64,000 nt of DNA, from assembly GCF_001659685.2 (NCBI RefSeq), contig NZ_LXYE02000053.1:44529-108528 (forward strand). Reading direction: 5' to 3'. The notes beneath the pieces are model-generated. The model did no database searches. It saw only the letters and a program-made list of their open reading frames with translations, and had not been told where the DNA came from. This DNA is from Labilibacter marinus (GTDB taxonomy: Bacteria; Bacteroidota; Bacteroidia; Bacteroidales; Marinilabiliaceae). This document shows, piece by piece, positions 1 to 8,609 of this stretch (the first letter of the stretch is position 1; the number at the start of each line of letters is the position of its first letter). The translations under genes and the position numbers were made by a program.

Positions 1-566
1 TTAATATAAAGGTCCATAGCTTTAATCATTACAGTGGGATTTGCTTTTATTTGGCAAGTTCTGTTGTAGTAATATATGGCACTATCTTTTTTATGAACCG
101 ATTTATATAAATCTCCAATCTGATTGGAAAGAAATGAATTAGTAGTGTCCTTTAAATATGTGGGTATAAGAATGTTTAAGGATTTTCTTCCTAGTCCCAT
201 CTTTTTTAAACTTAAGCCCTTTCTAATATTGTAATAATCAGGTTTGATATCTTCATTAATTAATTTATCCTGCAACGTTAGAGCAGATTGAAATTGACTT
301 TGTTTAAAGTATAAATTCTCCAATGCCTGGCTTACTTGAATATTGCTTGAATCCTTAACGATAAGTTGTTCTAGTATGTCAATGGCTTTGTCGTACTGAT
401 AATGATGCATTAGAGAATCGGCATTGTGCATCAAAATAGAGTCGTTTAGCATAGGTTTTTCCGAGAGTTGATAAACGGAATCTTGTTGTATACTGGCCAA
501 AAGGCTAAAAGGTAATACAAGGAACGCAAAAATAATTAGAGTAGAATGTGATCTGGTAAGTTTCAT
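1..566 (-). CDS. TPR-like secreted protein, 3' end cut by window edge
   Basis: An open frame starts at the ATG complementary to 564-566 and stays open to base 1, so only the first 188 residues are visible. The N-terminus (MKLTRSHSTLIIFAFLVLPF) is a signal peptide, and the rest is helical with tetratricopeptide-like spacing (a YDKAIDILEQL helix, then QSALTLQDKL and DSAIYYYNRT). No catalytic motif is visible. The gene diverges from the BlaI-type repressor gene, and three identical dyads lie in the 168 bp between them, so it is probably in that repressor's regulon (inference). The function is unknown; TPR proteins of this kind in Bacteroidota are usually periplasmic. Confidence 0.7.
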   Translation of the reverse strand, partial: MKLTRSHSTLIIFAFLVLPFSLLASIQQDSVYQLSEKPMLNDSILMHNADSLMHHYQYDKAIDILEQLIVKDSSNIQVSQALENLYFKQSQFQSALTLQDKLINEDIKPDYYNIRKGLSLKKMGLGRKSLNILIPTYLKDTTNSFLSNQIGDLYKSVHKKDSAIYYYNRTCQIKANPTVMIKAMDLYI

Positions 567-601
567 GTTATCTGGGTTTTAATAAATAAAATAAATCTAT
601 C

Positions 602-671
602 AACTACAAACTTAGTTAAAATATTTGTTCAACTAAAATATTAGTTGTAGATTTGAACTAATAATTTAGTT
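602..671. promoter_or_regulatory. Three AACTA-N6-TAGTT dyads, probable BlaI-type operators
   Basis: Perfect dyads AACTA-N6-TAGTT lie at 602-617, 631-646 and 656-671. Their starts are 29 and 25 bp apart, or roughly 2.5 to 3 helical turns. They sit between the divergent TPR gene (start 566) and the BlaI-family gene (start 735). BlaI/MecI dimers bind short dyads in their own promoters, so autoregulation and control of the divergent gene are likely. The assignment to this repressor is inferred from position. Confidence 0.6.
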
Positions 672-734
672 GAATCATTAAACATTGTTTTTAAGAACGG
701 GCTATTTCTTAAAGATATCAACGAAAAGTTTATA

Positions 735-1130
735 ATGAAAGAGTTAACAAAAGCAGAAGAACAAGTAATGCAACAACTTTGGGAATTAGGCGAAACCAAC
801 GTGAAAAGCATTATTGAAAAAATACCGGAACCCAAACCGGCATATAATACCATATCAACTATCGTAAGAATTCTTGAAACCAAAGGTTTTGTAGATCATA
901 AAAAGGCGGGTAAAGGATATGTGTATTTCCCTATTGTATCGAAAGAAGTGTATAAAAAGAAGTTTATGAAACGTGTTATGTCTCACTACTTTCAAGATTC
1001 GTTTAAAGAGCTGGTGTCCTTTTTTGCCAAAGAAGACAAAATGGATATTGCCGATTTAGAGGAGTTGATGAATGATGTTAAGAATGAACTCACCAGTGCG
1101 ACTGGAGTGAATAAGCAGAGTAATGAATAA
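735..1130 (+). CDS. BlaI/MecI/CopY family transcriptional repressor
   Basis: This 131-residue protein has the family's layout: an N-terminal winged helix (about residues 1-75, with LTKAEEQVMQQLWELG and AYNTISTIVRILETKGFVDH) and a C-terminal helical dimerisation part. It directly precedes an M56/BlaR1-type membrane peptidase gene (59 bp gap), the classic repressor-sensor pair. In known systems the sensor's signalling leads to cleavage of the repressor. No beta-lactamase is nearby, so the controlled process is probably something other than antibiotic resistance. In Bacteroidota such pairs are often linked to TonB or TPR proteins, as here. Confidence 0.88.
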   Translation: MKELTKAEEQVMQQLWELGETNVKSIIEKIPEPKPAYNTISTIVRILETKGFVDHKKAGKGYVYFPIVSKEVYKKKFMKRVMSHYFQDSFKELVSFFAKEDKMDIADLEELMNDVKNELTSATGVNKQSNE

Positions 1131-1189
1131 AAGCTTAATGAGTTTTTAATTTAGATTATAATATTGAGACTTTAGTTAAAATAGAACAC

Positions 1190-2512
1190 ATGGAATTTTT
1201 TATTAATTACCTATTGGAGTCGTCGATAATACTTGGAATATTAACCATATTTTATCGTTTCGTATTACATCATGAACCACTTTTTAAGTTTAATCGGATT
1301 TATCTGTTGTTTTCGCTTTTGTTGGCAACAGTTGTTCCGCTTATTCATATTTCTATTTATAAAAACAACGCAGCAAACACCCAAGGTTTTGTTAATTTAT
1401 TAGATACCGTTAACGTGTTTGCTGGCGATATGCGCCAAACTGTTGTTCCCGCTATAGCGGATAATCAATCGTTTAGTTGGATTTATATGCTAGGTGCTAT
1501 AGGGTTGTTGCTCAGGTTGCTTATAGGGATTGTTCGATTGGGCGGACTTTCGAAAAAGGCAAACTGGCAAAAAATAAATGGCGTTAAAATAGCTGACTTG
1601 CCCGGTCGCTTTAACCCATTCTCGTTCTTTCATGTCATTTTTATCAACCGTTCATTGTATTCAGATAACGATTTGGATAAAATTATGGTGCATGAAATGG
1701 CGCATGTTAAGCACAAACACTCAATCGATGTTTTGCTGTTCGAGAGTTTGTTAATTGTTCAATGGTTCAACCCTTTTGCATGGTTAATTAAATACCTGCT
1801 TAAGGAGCTGCACGAATTTCAGGCAGATCGTTCTGTTTTAAATAAAGGAACATCTGTTGGTTCGTACAAAAACTTGTTATTGTATCAGGCTACAGGAGCC
1901 CGCTTGTTGCCCGTCAATAACTTTAATCAATCAATTACTAAAAAACGATTTAAGATGATGACTAATAAAACCATAAAAAATAAGGCATTTATAAAAACAC
2001 TAGTTGCTGTTGCAGTAATTTTTGGAATAGGATTATTTTTTGCTTGCGATAATGCCGTTGAAGAAGTTCAGGATGGTAACTTAAAGAGTGCTGAAATAGA
2101 AAAAGTTTATGATGTAGTAGATGTTATGCCTGCATTTCCGAAAGGTGAACTTGCCCTTCGTAAATTCATTGCCATTAATGTAAAATACCCTAATGATGCT
2201 AAAGAGCAAGGAAAGGCAGGGAGAGTATATGTGCAATTTATCGTTTCTAAAACAGGTGAGGTTAAAGATGCAAAAATAGCCAGAAGCGCTGGTTTTGAAT
2301 CATTAGATGCAGAAGCGATACGTGTTATTTCCTCGTTGCCTGACTGGGAACCAGGAATGAAAAATGGAGCAAAGGTAGATGTTAGTTTTACGATACCTAT
2401 TAATTTTTCTTTACAGGATAAAGATGGAAGTACAGCTTCTAAGGAAAAAGAAGGTAATTCCTCAAAAGAGGAAAATGAAAATGGTGTTCATGTAGTTGGA
2501 TACAGTAAATAA
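1190..2512 (+). CDS. BlaR1-like M56 membrane metallopeptidase with TonB C-terminal domain
   Basis: The protein has 440 residues. N-terminal transmembrane helices (about 5-25, 37-55 and 95-115) are followed by a zinc protease site HEMAH (HExxH, from residue 168) and a downstream EFQAD that would give the third ligand. Another helix lies at about 262-285 (AVAVIFGIGLFFACD). The C-terminal 100 residues form a TonB-type domain (VQFIVSKTGEVKDAKI, then LDAEAIRVISSLPDWEPG). M56 with a TonB_C module is a frequent Bacteroidota variant of BlaR1. It lacks the penicillin-binding sensor domain, so the signal sensed is unknown. It is probably co-transcribed with the upstream repressor gene. Confidence 0.88.
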   Translation: MEFFINYLLESSIILGILTIFYRFVLHHEPLFKFNRIYLLFSLLLATVVPLIHISIYKNNAANTQGFVNLLDTVNVFAGDMRQTVVPAIADNQSFSWIYMLGAIGLLLRLLIGIVRLGGLSKKANWQKINGVKIADLPGRFNPFSFFHVIFINRSLYSDNDLDKIMVHEMAHVKHKHSIDVLLFESLLIVQWFNPFAWLIKYLLKELHEFQADRSVLNKGTSVGSYKNLLLYQATGARLLPVNNFNQSITKKRFKMMTNKTIKNKAFIKTLVAVAVIFGIGLFFACDNAVEEVQDGNLKSAEIEKVYDVVDVMPAFPKGELALRKFIAINVKYPNDAKEQGKAGRVYVQFIVSKTGEVKDAKIARSAGFESLDAEAIRVISSLPDWEPGMKNGAKVDVSFTIPINFSLQDKDGSTASKEKEGNSSKEENENGVHVVGYSK

Positions 2513-2518
2513 AATAAT

Positions 2519-2555
2519 AATCTCACCAGGAAATATGTTTTTTTCTGGTGAGATT
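2519..2555 (+). terminator. Hairpin after the BlaR1-like gene
   Basis: A perfect 11-bp stem, AATCTCACCAG (2519-2529) and CTGGTGAGATT (2545-2555), lies 7 bp after the stop codon. Its 15-nt loop holds a T-run. No T-tract follows the stem, so it may act by factor-dependent termination or RNA stabilisation. Confidence 0.5.
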
Positions 2556-2614
2556 AATTCTCTCCACGAACAAAATCATAAAAACCACCGAACAAATAAT
2601 ACTTGTCATAGCTT

Positions 2615-2650
2615 TTTATCGGTAAAAGCAGTTAATTTTGTACCGATAAA
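2615..2650. promoter_or_regulatory. 10-bp inverted repeat just upstream of hydG
   Basis: TTTATCGGTA (2615-2624) and TACCGATAAA (2641-2650) are perfect complements separated by 16 bp. They end 15 bp before the hydG start. TAATTTTG, inside the spacer, fits the Bacteroidota -7 element TAnnTTTG. The arrangement suggests an operator around the promoter, or a leader hairpin; the regulator is unknown. Confidence 0.45.
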
Positions 2651-2665
2651 TAGGGAAAGCAAGAC

Positions 2666-4099
2666 ATGGCAATAATATACCATCCACAGAAATATAAGTT
2701 AGAGGATAAATCCATGCAGAATTTCATCGATACAGATGAAATCAATGAGATTTTAGAGGGGGCGAAAGATCCGAGCAAAGAGCAAGTTAAAGCAGTGATA
2801 AAAAAAGCACTGGATAAAAACAGACTTTCACTTCAAGAAACCGCCATATTAATAAATGCTAACGATCCAGAATTAGTAGCAGAGATTAAGCAAGCTGCAA
2901 CTAAACTTAAACAACAAGTTTACGGCAAACGCATTGTTCTTTTTGCACCTTTATACATTGGTAATTTATGCATTAACAACTGCACCTACTGTGGTTTTAA
3001 AGCAGATAACAAAGCGCAAAAAAGAACTACGCTAACCGCGGATGATTTAAAACAAGAAGTTAAAGCTTTAGAAGATGCGGGTCATAAACGTTTAATTTTA
3101 GTTTATGGTGAGCATCCTCGCTATAATGCCAAGTTTATTGCAGAATCCGTAAAAACGGTTTATTCCGTAAAGCATAAAAATGGAGAAATCCGCAGGGTTA
3201 ATATCAATGCGGCTCCTTTAGATGTAGATGGGTTTAAAACGGTAAAGGAATCAGGCATTGGTACCTATCAAATATTTCAAGAGACCTACCATAGAGAAAC
3301 TTACCTAAAAGTTCATAAAAGTGGACTGAAAAGAGATTACGATTGGCGTATCACTGGTTTAGATAGAGCCATGGAAGGCGGTATTGATGATTTAGGTATT
3401 GGAGCGTTATTAGGTTTATACGATTGGCGCTTCGAGGTGATGGGATTACTCCGTCATGTCAATCACTTTGAGTCCGTTTTTAATATCGGACCGCACACCA
3501 TTTCTTTCCCTCGTATTCAAGCAGCATCAGGAATAGATGTAGATCCCAAGTGGGCTGTTTCCGATGAGGATTTTACTAAGTTAGTTGCTATTCTTCGTCT
3601 GGCCGTTCCATACACTGGGCTAATTTTAACCGCGCGCGAGCCTGCTGAAATTAGAGATGAAGTACTTCAATATGGGGTTTCTCAAATTGATGGAGGTACT
3701 AATATAGAGATGAAAGGGTATTCTCAGGATGAGGATGAGCAGGATTTAGATCAGGAGCAATTCGAAATCAAAGATGATCGTTCATTGAATGAAGTGATGG
3801 AGGAGTTGGTAGAGAATGGATTTATTCCGTCTTTTTGTACATCCTGCTATCGTCGAAATAGAACAGGAGAGCACTTTATGGAGTTTTCTGTACCTGGCTT
3901 TATTAAACGATTTTGTCAGCCCAATGCTTTATTAACTTTAGCAGAATACCTTGAAGATTATGCACCAGAAAAAACAAAGGTGAAGGGATATCAATTAATT
4001 GAAGAGGAGCTGAAAAACTACGATGATCCTCGCTTTAAAGAGAAGTTAGTTGAACGTTTAGAAGATATAAAAACAGGTACAAGAGATTTATATTTCTAA
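2666..4099 (+). CDS. hydG: [FeFe]-hydrogenase H-cluster maturase HydG (radical SAM tyrosine lyase)
   Basis: HydG splits tyrosine to make the CO and CN ligands of the H-cluster iron. The 477-residue length matches HydG and not the shorter ThiH. The radical-SAM triad is C102-x3-C106-x2-C109 (CINNCTYC). The HydG-specific second cluster motif CX2CX22C is present at C391, C394 and C417 (CTSCYRRNRTGEHFM, then FCQPNA). The start at 2666 keeps the conserved segment before FIDTDEI; ATG 2714 is an alternative. hydE, hydF and the hydrogenase itself are not in this window, so this maturase is encoded apart from its partners or the others lie elsewhere. Confidence 0.95.
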   Translation: MAIIYHPQKYKLEDKSMQNFIDTDEINEILEGAKDPSKEQVKAVIKKALDKNRLSLQETAILINANDPELVAEIKQAATKLKQQVYGKRIVLFAPLYIGNLCINNCTYCGFKADNKAQKRTTLTADDLKQEVKALEDAGHKRLILVYGEHPRYNAKFIAESVKTVYSVKHKNGEIRRVNINAAPLDVDGFKTVKESGIGTYQIFQETYHRETYLKVHKSGLKRDYDWRITGLDRAMEGGIDDLGIGALLGLYDWRFEVMGLLRHVNHFESVFNIGPHTISFPRIQAASGIDVDPKWAVSDEDFTKLVAILRLAVPYTGLILTAREPAEIRDEVLQYGVSQIDGGTNIEMKGYSQDEDEQDLDQEQFEIKDDRSLNEVMEELVENGFIPSFCTSCYRRNRTGEHFMEFSVPGFIKRFCQPNALLTLAEYLEDYAPEKTKVKGYQLIEEELKNYDDPRFKEKLVERLEDIKTGTRDLYF

Positions 4100-4155
4100 T
4101 TCTCATAAACTATTCAATTCTTTGTGCGTATATGCCATTTTAAAACTATTATTTT

Positions 4156-4992
4156 ATGAAGTTGAAGATATTATTAGGGGTAGTTGCCGTAAGTGCAGCA
4201 TTATTAAGTTGTGATATTGAACAGAAGATTAAAGAGCTTGAAAAATCTAGCGATGCTGTTGATGCAGTATGGGATTACAATGCTGCAGCGTCACATTTTC
4301 AAGCTGTATCAAAGGCAACTGATGATGTTGTAACAAGAAGTGAAGGAGGTTACGATATCCCTATTACTACCATTACACCTGCTGATCTTACAACTTTTCC
4401 AAAAGATATTGTAGTTGATTTTGGTACAGTTGGCATGGAAGGTAACGACTACCGTATAAGAAAAGGTAAACTTTTAATAAAACTTGAAAATGGCTGGTAT
4501 CGTGAGGAAGGATCAGTAATAACCACCACCTTTGAAGATTATTATCAGGATAACTTTAAAATTGAAGGTAAACGCATAGCTACTAATAAGGGATTGAATC
4601 CTGAAGATCAAATATTTTTTGAAGTAGAAATTGAAGATGGTAAAATTACAGATCCGCAAGGGAAAATTGTTACCTATGAGCAAAAGAACCTACGAACATG
4701 GATATCTGGTGAAGACACTCCTTTTGAATTGTGGGATGATGTGTACGAATTAGATGGAACTCAGAATGGTAAAAGCTCAAATGGGGTTGACTACAAAATA
4801 TTTACCCGAGTGGGATATCCTTTGGTAATCGATTTAACTTGTCCTTTTGTAAAAGATGGTGTGCTTGATGTTGAAATATCTGGAGCTCCACAAATAAGTG
4901 TCAATTATTTCAAGGATGTGGACATGGATGAAGTACCTGATTGCTCACCTTCTGCAACCATAACTGTAAATAATGTAGACTATCCATTATAA
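4156..4992 (+). CDS. Hypothetical lipoprotein
   Basis: The protein has 278 residues. A short signal peptide ends in a lipobox (AALLSC, Cys at about residue 19), so it is probably lipid-anchored in the envelope. The mature part is acidic, with many beta-strand-like segments and no motif I recognise. It follows hydG by 56 bp and ends in a strong terminator, so it might be read together with hydG, but a functional link is not evident. Confidence 0.75.
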   Translation: MKLKILLGVVAVSAALLSCDIEQKIKELEKSSDAVDAVWDYNAAASHFQAVSKATDDVVTRSEGGYDIPITTITPADLTTFPKDIVVDFGTVGMEGNDYRIRKGKLLIKLENGWYREEGSVITTTFEDYYQDNFKIEGKRIATNKGLNPEDQIFFEVEIEDGKITDPQGKIVTYEQKNLRTWISGEDTPFELWDDVYELDGTQNGKSSNGVDYKIFTRVGYPLVIDLTCPFVKDGVLDVEISGAPQISVNYFKDVDMDEVPDCSPSATITVNNVDYPL

Positions 4993-5010
4993 AAGAATTA
5001 CAATAAAATG

Positions 5011-5054
5011 AAACTCCCCTATAGGCACCATGCTTGTAGGGGAGTTTTGTTTTT
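5011..5054 (+). terminator. Rho-independent terminator after the lipoprotein gene
   Basis: The stem AAACTCCCCTA (5011-5021) pairs perfectly with TAGGGGAGTTT (5037-5047), with a 15-nt loop and a following T-rich tract (TTTTGTTTTT). Confidence 0.85.
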
Positions 5055-5230
5055 ATTGCTTTTTTCTTCTTACATTAAAGGTCTTTTAGGCTGACCAAAA
5101 TCATACGAACAATTGGCTAACAGGTTAAACTATTAGATACTTATATTGTTTTGCTTAGCAATAATCAGTGAGTTTTTTCTTAAATTACAATGAGGAATAC
5201 TCTAACTATCTACTATCTAAAAAATCTACT

Positions 5231-7522
5231 ATGGCCAATTCAAAAATAAGAATACAAGATGCATTAGATTATCACACCAAAGGAAGTCCTGGTAAAATAG
5301 AAGTTATCCCCACTAAAGCCACTAAAACTCAGCGCGATTTAGCATTGGCATATTCCCCTGGCGTGGCAGAACCGTGTAGAAAAATTGCCGATAATGTGGA
5401 GGATGTATATAAATATACAGCTAAGGGTAATCTGGTAGCCGTAATCTCTAATGGTACAGCCGTTTTAGGTTTAGGCGATATTGGCCCCGAAGCTTCAAAG
5501 CCTGTGATGGAAGGGAAAGGCTTGCTTTTTAAAATTTTTGCAGGTATCGATGTTTTTGATTTAGAGCTGAATTCTACCAATGTGGAAGAATTTATTACTG
5601 TAGTAAAAGCACTTGAACCTACTTTTGGAGGTATTAATCTGGAAGATATAAAAGCGCCAGATTGTTTTGAAATTGAGCGAAGATTAAAAGAAGAGTTGAA
5701 TATACCCATCATGCATGACGATCAGCATGGAACCGCTATTATCTCAGGCGCAGGTTTAATAAATGCGCTTAAGGTGGTGAATAAAAAAGGTGCGGATGTT
5801 AAAGTAGTGGTATCGGGTGCTGGAGCATCAGCTATCTCATGCATGAAGATTTTTCTGGAGTTAGGAATCAGTAGAAAAAACATTATAGTTTGCGATTCTA
5901 AAGGAGTTATTCGTAATGATCGTGAAAACTTGCCCCCAAGCAAAAAAGAATTTGCTACGGATTTAGATCATCATAAATTAGAAGATGCCATTGTGGGTGC
6001 AGATGTATTTTTAGGTTTATCACAAGGTAATGTGATGACGGCAGAGATGCTTAAGAATATGGCTCCTAATCCCATTGTGTTTGCCTTGGCCAATCCTGAT
6101 CCTGAAATTGGATATGAATTAGCCATGGCCACACGAGATGATGTGCTGATGGCCACAGGAAGATCTGATCATCCCAATCAGGTGAATAATGTATTGGGTT
6201 TCCCATTTATTTTTAGAGGAGCTTTAGATGTGCGAGCTACTGAAATAAATGAGGCGATGAAGTTGGCTGCGGTAAAAGCGATTGCAGAATTAGCGCAGGA
6301 GCAAGTGCCAGAGGTGGTGATAAAAGCCTATAACAAAGACAATATTACTTTTGGTCGCGATTATATTATCCCTAAGCCACTCGATCCTCGATTGCTGACT
6401 CGGGTAGCGCCAGCGGTGGCAAAAGCCGCAATGGATAGTGGTGTAGCTAAAAATCCTATTTCCGATTGGGATGCTTACAAAACCAGTTTGGTGAAACGTT
6501 TAGGTAATGATGACCAGATTATACGTCGATTGACTAATAAGGCCAAGCAACATCCAAAGCGTATTGTGTTTGCTGAAGCTGAAGATTATCGTGTTTTAAA
6601 AGCTGCCCAAATTGCCTTAGACGAGGGTATTGCTATTCCTATTTTATTGGGTGATGAGGAGAAGATAAAAGGTTTGATTGAAAAACATCAGCTGGATTTA
6701 CATGATACTAAAATCATCAATCCGCAAGCTAAAACTTCGCAGGAAATGGTGAGTAGATATGCTCATCTATTTTTTGAGAAAAGGCAGCGTCGAGGATATA
6801 ACCCGTACGAGGCGGAGAATGAAATGAAGAAGCGCAATTACTTTGGGTGTATGATGGTGGAAACAGGCGAAGCCGATGCTATTATTTCTGGAATTAGCCG
6901 AAAGTATACGCAAACCATAAAGCCTTCACTTGAAATTATTGGAACGGCTGGACCTGGTCAAAAAGTATCTAGTATGTATTTAATGTTGACCAAAAGGGGA
7001 CCTCTATTTTTTACGGATACAACCATGATTCCGAACCCCACATCGGAAGAGTTGGTGCAAATAGCTTTTCAGGCTGCTAAGGCGGTTAAACAGATGATGA
7101 ATATTGAGCCGAAAGTCGCCTTCTTAGCTTATTCTAATTTTGGCTCTTCAGATGATGCAGAACCTAAATTAGTGCGTAAGGCAGCTGCATTGATGAAGGA
7201 AAACTATCCTGAGATTATTTCGGATGGTGAGATACAAGCTAATTTTGCTTTTAATCAGGAGGAGCTGAAGGAGAATTATCCATTTTCCGATTTAGTTAAT
7301 AACGAACCTAATGTGCTTGTGTTTCCCACGTTAACATCGGCTAATATTGCATATAAATTATTGCAGGTAATGAAAAGTGGAGAGGCTATTGGGCCTATTA
7401 TACTTGGAATGAAACGCCCAGTGCATATTCTGCAGTTAGGGAGCTCGGTGAGAGAGGTGTTAAATATGATAACGATTGCTACCGTTGATGCTCAGATAAA
7501 ATCAACCATCGAGAGCTTATAA
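5231..7522 (+). CDS. maeB: NADP-dependent malic enzyme, MaeB type with phosphotransacetylase-like tail
   Basis: The enzyme decarboxylates malate to pyruvate and yields NADPH. The first half (about residues 1-420) is the malic enzyme with the family start [14 protein letters not shown], the catalytic segment [11 protein letters not shown] and the nucleotide-binding [12 protein letters not shown]. The second half (about 435-760) is a phosphate acetyl/butyryltransferase-like domain, which in MaeB is regulatory rather than catalytic. I chose ATG 5231 (763 residues), which gives the usual MaeB length; an upstream ATG at 5168 would add 21 non-conserved residues. The gene stands alone and ends at a hairpin shared with the converging eanA. 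Confidence 0.95.
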   Translation: MANSKIRIQDALDYHTKGSPGKIEVIPTKATKTQRDLALAYSPGVAEPCRKIADNVEDVYKYTAKGNLVAVISNGTAVLGLGDIGPEASKPVMEGKGLLFKIFAGIDVFDLELNSTNVEEFITVVKALEPTFGGINLEDIKAPDCFEIERRLKEELNIPIMHDDQHGTAIISGAGLINALKVVNKKGADVKVVVSGAGASAISCMKIFLELGISRKNIIVCDSKGVIRNDRENLPPSKKEFATDLDHHKLEDAIVGADVFLGLSQGNVMTAEMLKNMAPNPIVFALANPDPEIGYELAMATRDDVLMATGRSDHPNQVNNVLGFPFIFRGALDVRATEINEAMKLAAVKAIAELAQEQVPEVVIKAYNKDNITFGRDYIIPKPLDPRLLTRVAPAVAKAAMDSGVAKNPISDWDAYKTSLVKRLGNDDQIIRRLTNKAKQHPKRIVFAEAEDYRVLKAAQIALDEGIAIPILLGDEEKIKGLIEKHQLDLHDTKIINPQAKTSQEMVSRYAHLFFEKRQRRGYNPYEAENEMKKRNYFGCMMVETGEADAIISGISRKYTQTIKPSLEIIGTAGPGQKVSSMYLMLTKRGPLFFTDTTMIPNPTSEELVQIAFQAAKAVKQMMNIEPKVAFLAYSNFGSSDDAEPKLVRKAAALMKENYPEIISDGEIQANFAFNQEELKENYPFSDLVNNEPNVLVFPTLTSANIAYKLLQVMKSGEAIGPIILGMKRPVHILQLGSSVREVLNMITIATVDAQIKSTIESL

Positions 7523-7537
7523 AGCATAAATTACTAT

Positions 7538-7573
7538 ACTCTTCCCTTTGTCCATGCCGATAAAGGGAAGAGT
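7538..7573. terminator. Bidirectional hairpin between maeB and eanA
   Basis: The perfect 12-bp stem ACTCTTCCCTTT (7538-7549) / AAAGGGAAGAGT (7562-7573) lies between two convergent stop codons. T-tracts are weak on both sides, but the position supports a shared terminator. Confidence 0.65.
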
Positions 7574-7577
7574 CGTA

Positions 7578-8585
7578 TTAAAGTAAATTCTTGGTAAACA
7601 AGGATAAACTAAACCATTGTTTATTATCTGTAAAAATATTATCCAGCTTCAAATTACCCATATCACCAATTTGTTTAATCGAAGCAGGGTTAAACTTGTG
7701 CGAATTCTCCGTATGAATAGATTCTCCTTTCTTAAACACAATTTTATGGTTGATTAGAGGAAAGTCAATGGTCATAGTTCTATTGGCAATTAAATGCATT
7801 TCTATTCTATCATCAACATGGTTATAAAAAGCATGGTGTTTAAAATCATTTGTATTTAAATTACTTCCCATCATATTATTCACAACACGAAGTATATTCT
7901 TGTTAAATTTATCAGTCACTTTTTTATCATCATTGTACGCTTTTTCCAAAATGCTAAAATCTTTTACCAAGTCCATGCCCAGTAATAATTTATCACCCGG
8001 TTTCATCACCTGAGATAACTGCTGCATAAAAGTTTGTCTCTCTGTTTTGGATAAGTTACCAATGGTGCTCCCTAAAAATAAAAACAAGTTTTTCCCTTTA
8101 AAAGATAGTTGCGATAGCTGTTGTATAAAATCAGCCACAACTCCTCTAATAAGTAGCTCTGGATAATGCATACTTAAATGACTGGCCGCTCTTTTAATAG
8201 CCGATTTGCTTATGTCAACAGGGCAATAGGTAATTTTGGATAATTCGTGTTTGGGCACCTGATTCAAGAAGAGAGATATTTTGGTATGGTCTCCGCTACC
8301 TAATTCCACCACATTATATCCACTTAAACTCATTTTTAAATCGGCATATAAGTTAGATATAATTCGTTTTTCGGTATTGGTTGGATAATACTCCTGGAGT
8401 TGTGTAATTTCTTCAAACAATTTAGAGCCCACCTCGTCGTAAAAATACTTTGGTGAGATATATTTCTTTGAGGCTAGTAGTCCTGTTTTAATTTCTTCAA
8501 TGCTACTTTGCTGATCGCTTTTTTGCAAAATATCCACTAGCTCAACTTGCTCTTTTACTTGAAGAACTTCTTCAGAATAATTCAT
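7578..8585 (-). CDS. eanA: EgtD/EanA-type histidine N-alpha-methyltransferase
   Basis: This 335-residue SAM methyltransferase belongs to the EgtD family (Methyltransf_33), which trimethylates histidine to hercynine. Visible signatures are YFYDEVGSKLFEEIT and LQEYYPTNTE near the N-terminus, and the SAM loop VVELGSGDHTK. It lies 24 bp after a rhodanese-repeat sulfurtransferase gene. In Chlorobium limicola the same pairing (EanA with EanB) makes ergothioneine without oxygen. No EgtB-type iron oxidase is present, which fits an anaerobic route. The name eanA rests on this context; egtD would be the sequence-based name. Confidence 0.85.
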   Translation of the reverse strand: MNYSEEVLQVKEQVELVDILQKSDQQSSIEEIKTGLLASKKYISPKYFYDEVGSKLFEEITQLQEYYPTNTEKRIISNLYADLKMSLSGYNVVELGSGDHTKISLFLNQVPKHELSKITYCPVDISKSAIKRAASHLSMHYPELLIRGVVADFIQQLSQLSFKGKNLFLFLGSTIGNLSKTERQTFMQQLSQVMKPGDKLLLGMDLVKDFSILEKAYNDDKKVTDKFNKNILRVVNNMMGSNLNTNDFKHHAFYNHVDDRIEMHLIANRTMTIDFPLINHKIVFKKGESIHTENSHKFNPASIKQIGDMGNLKLDNIFTDNKQWFSLSLFTKNLL

Positions 8586-8609
8586 ATAAAAAGTATTTGA
8601 ATAATGGAT

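Noticed and set aside
1190..2512. Beta-lactam resistance operon (BlaI-BlaR1)
   Set aside because: The sensor lacks a penicillin-binding domain, carries a TonB-type domain instead, and no beta-lactamase is nearby.
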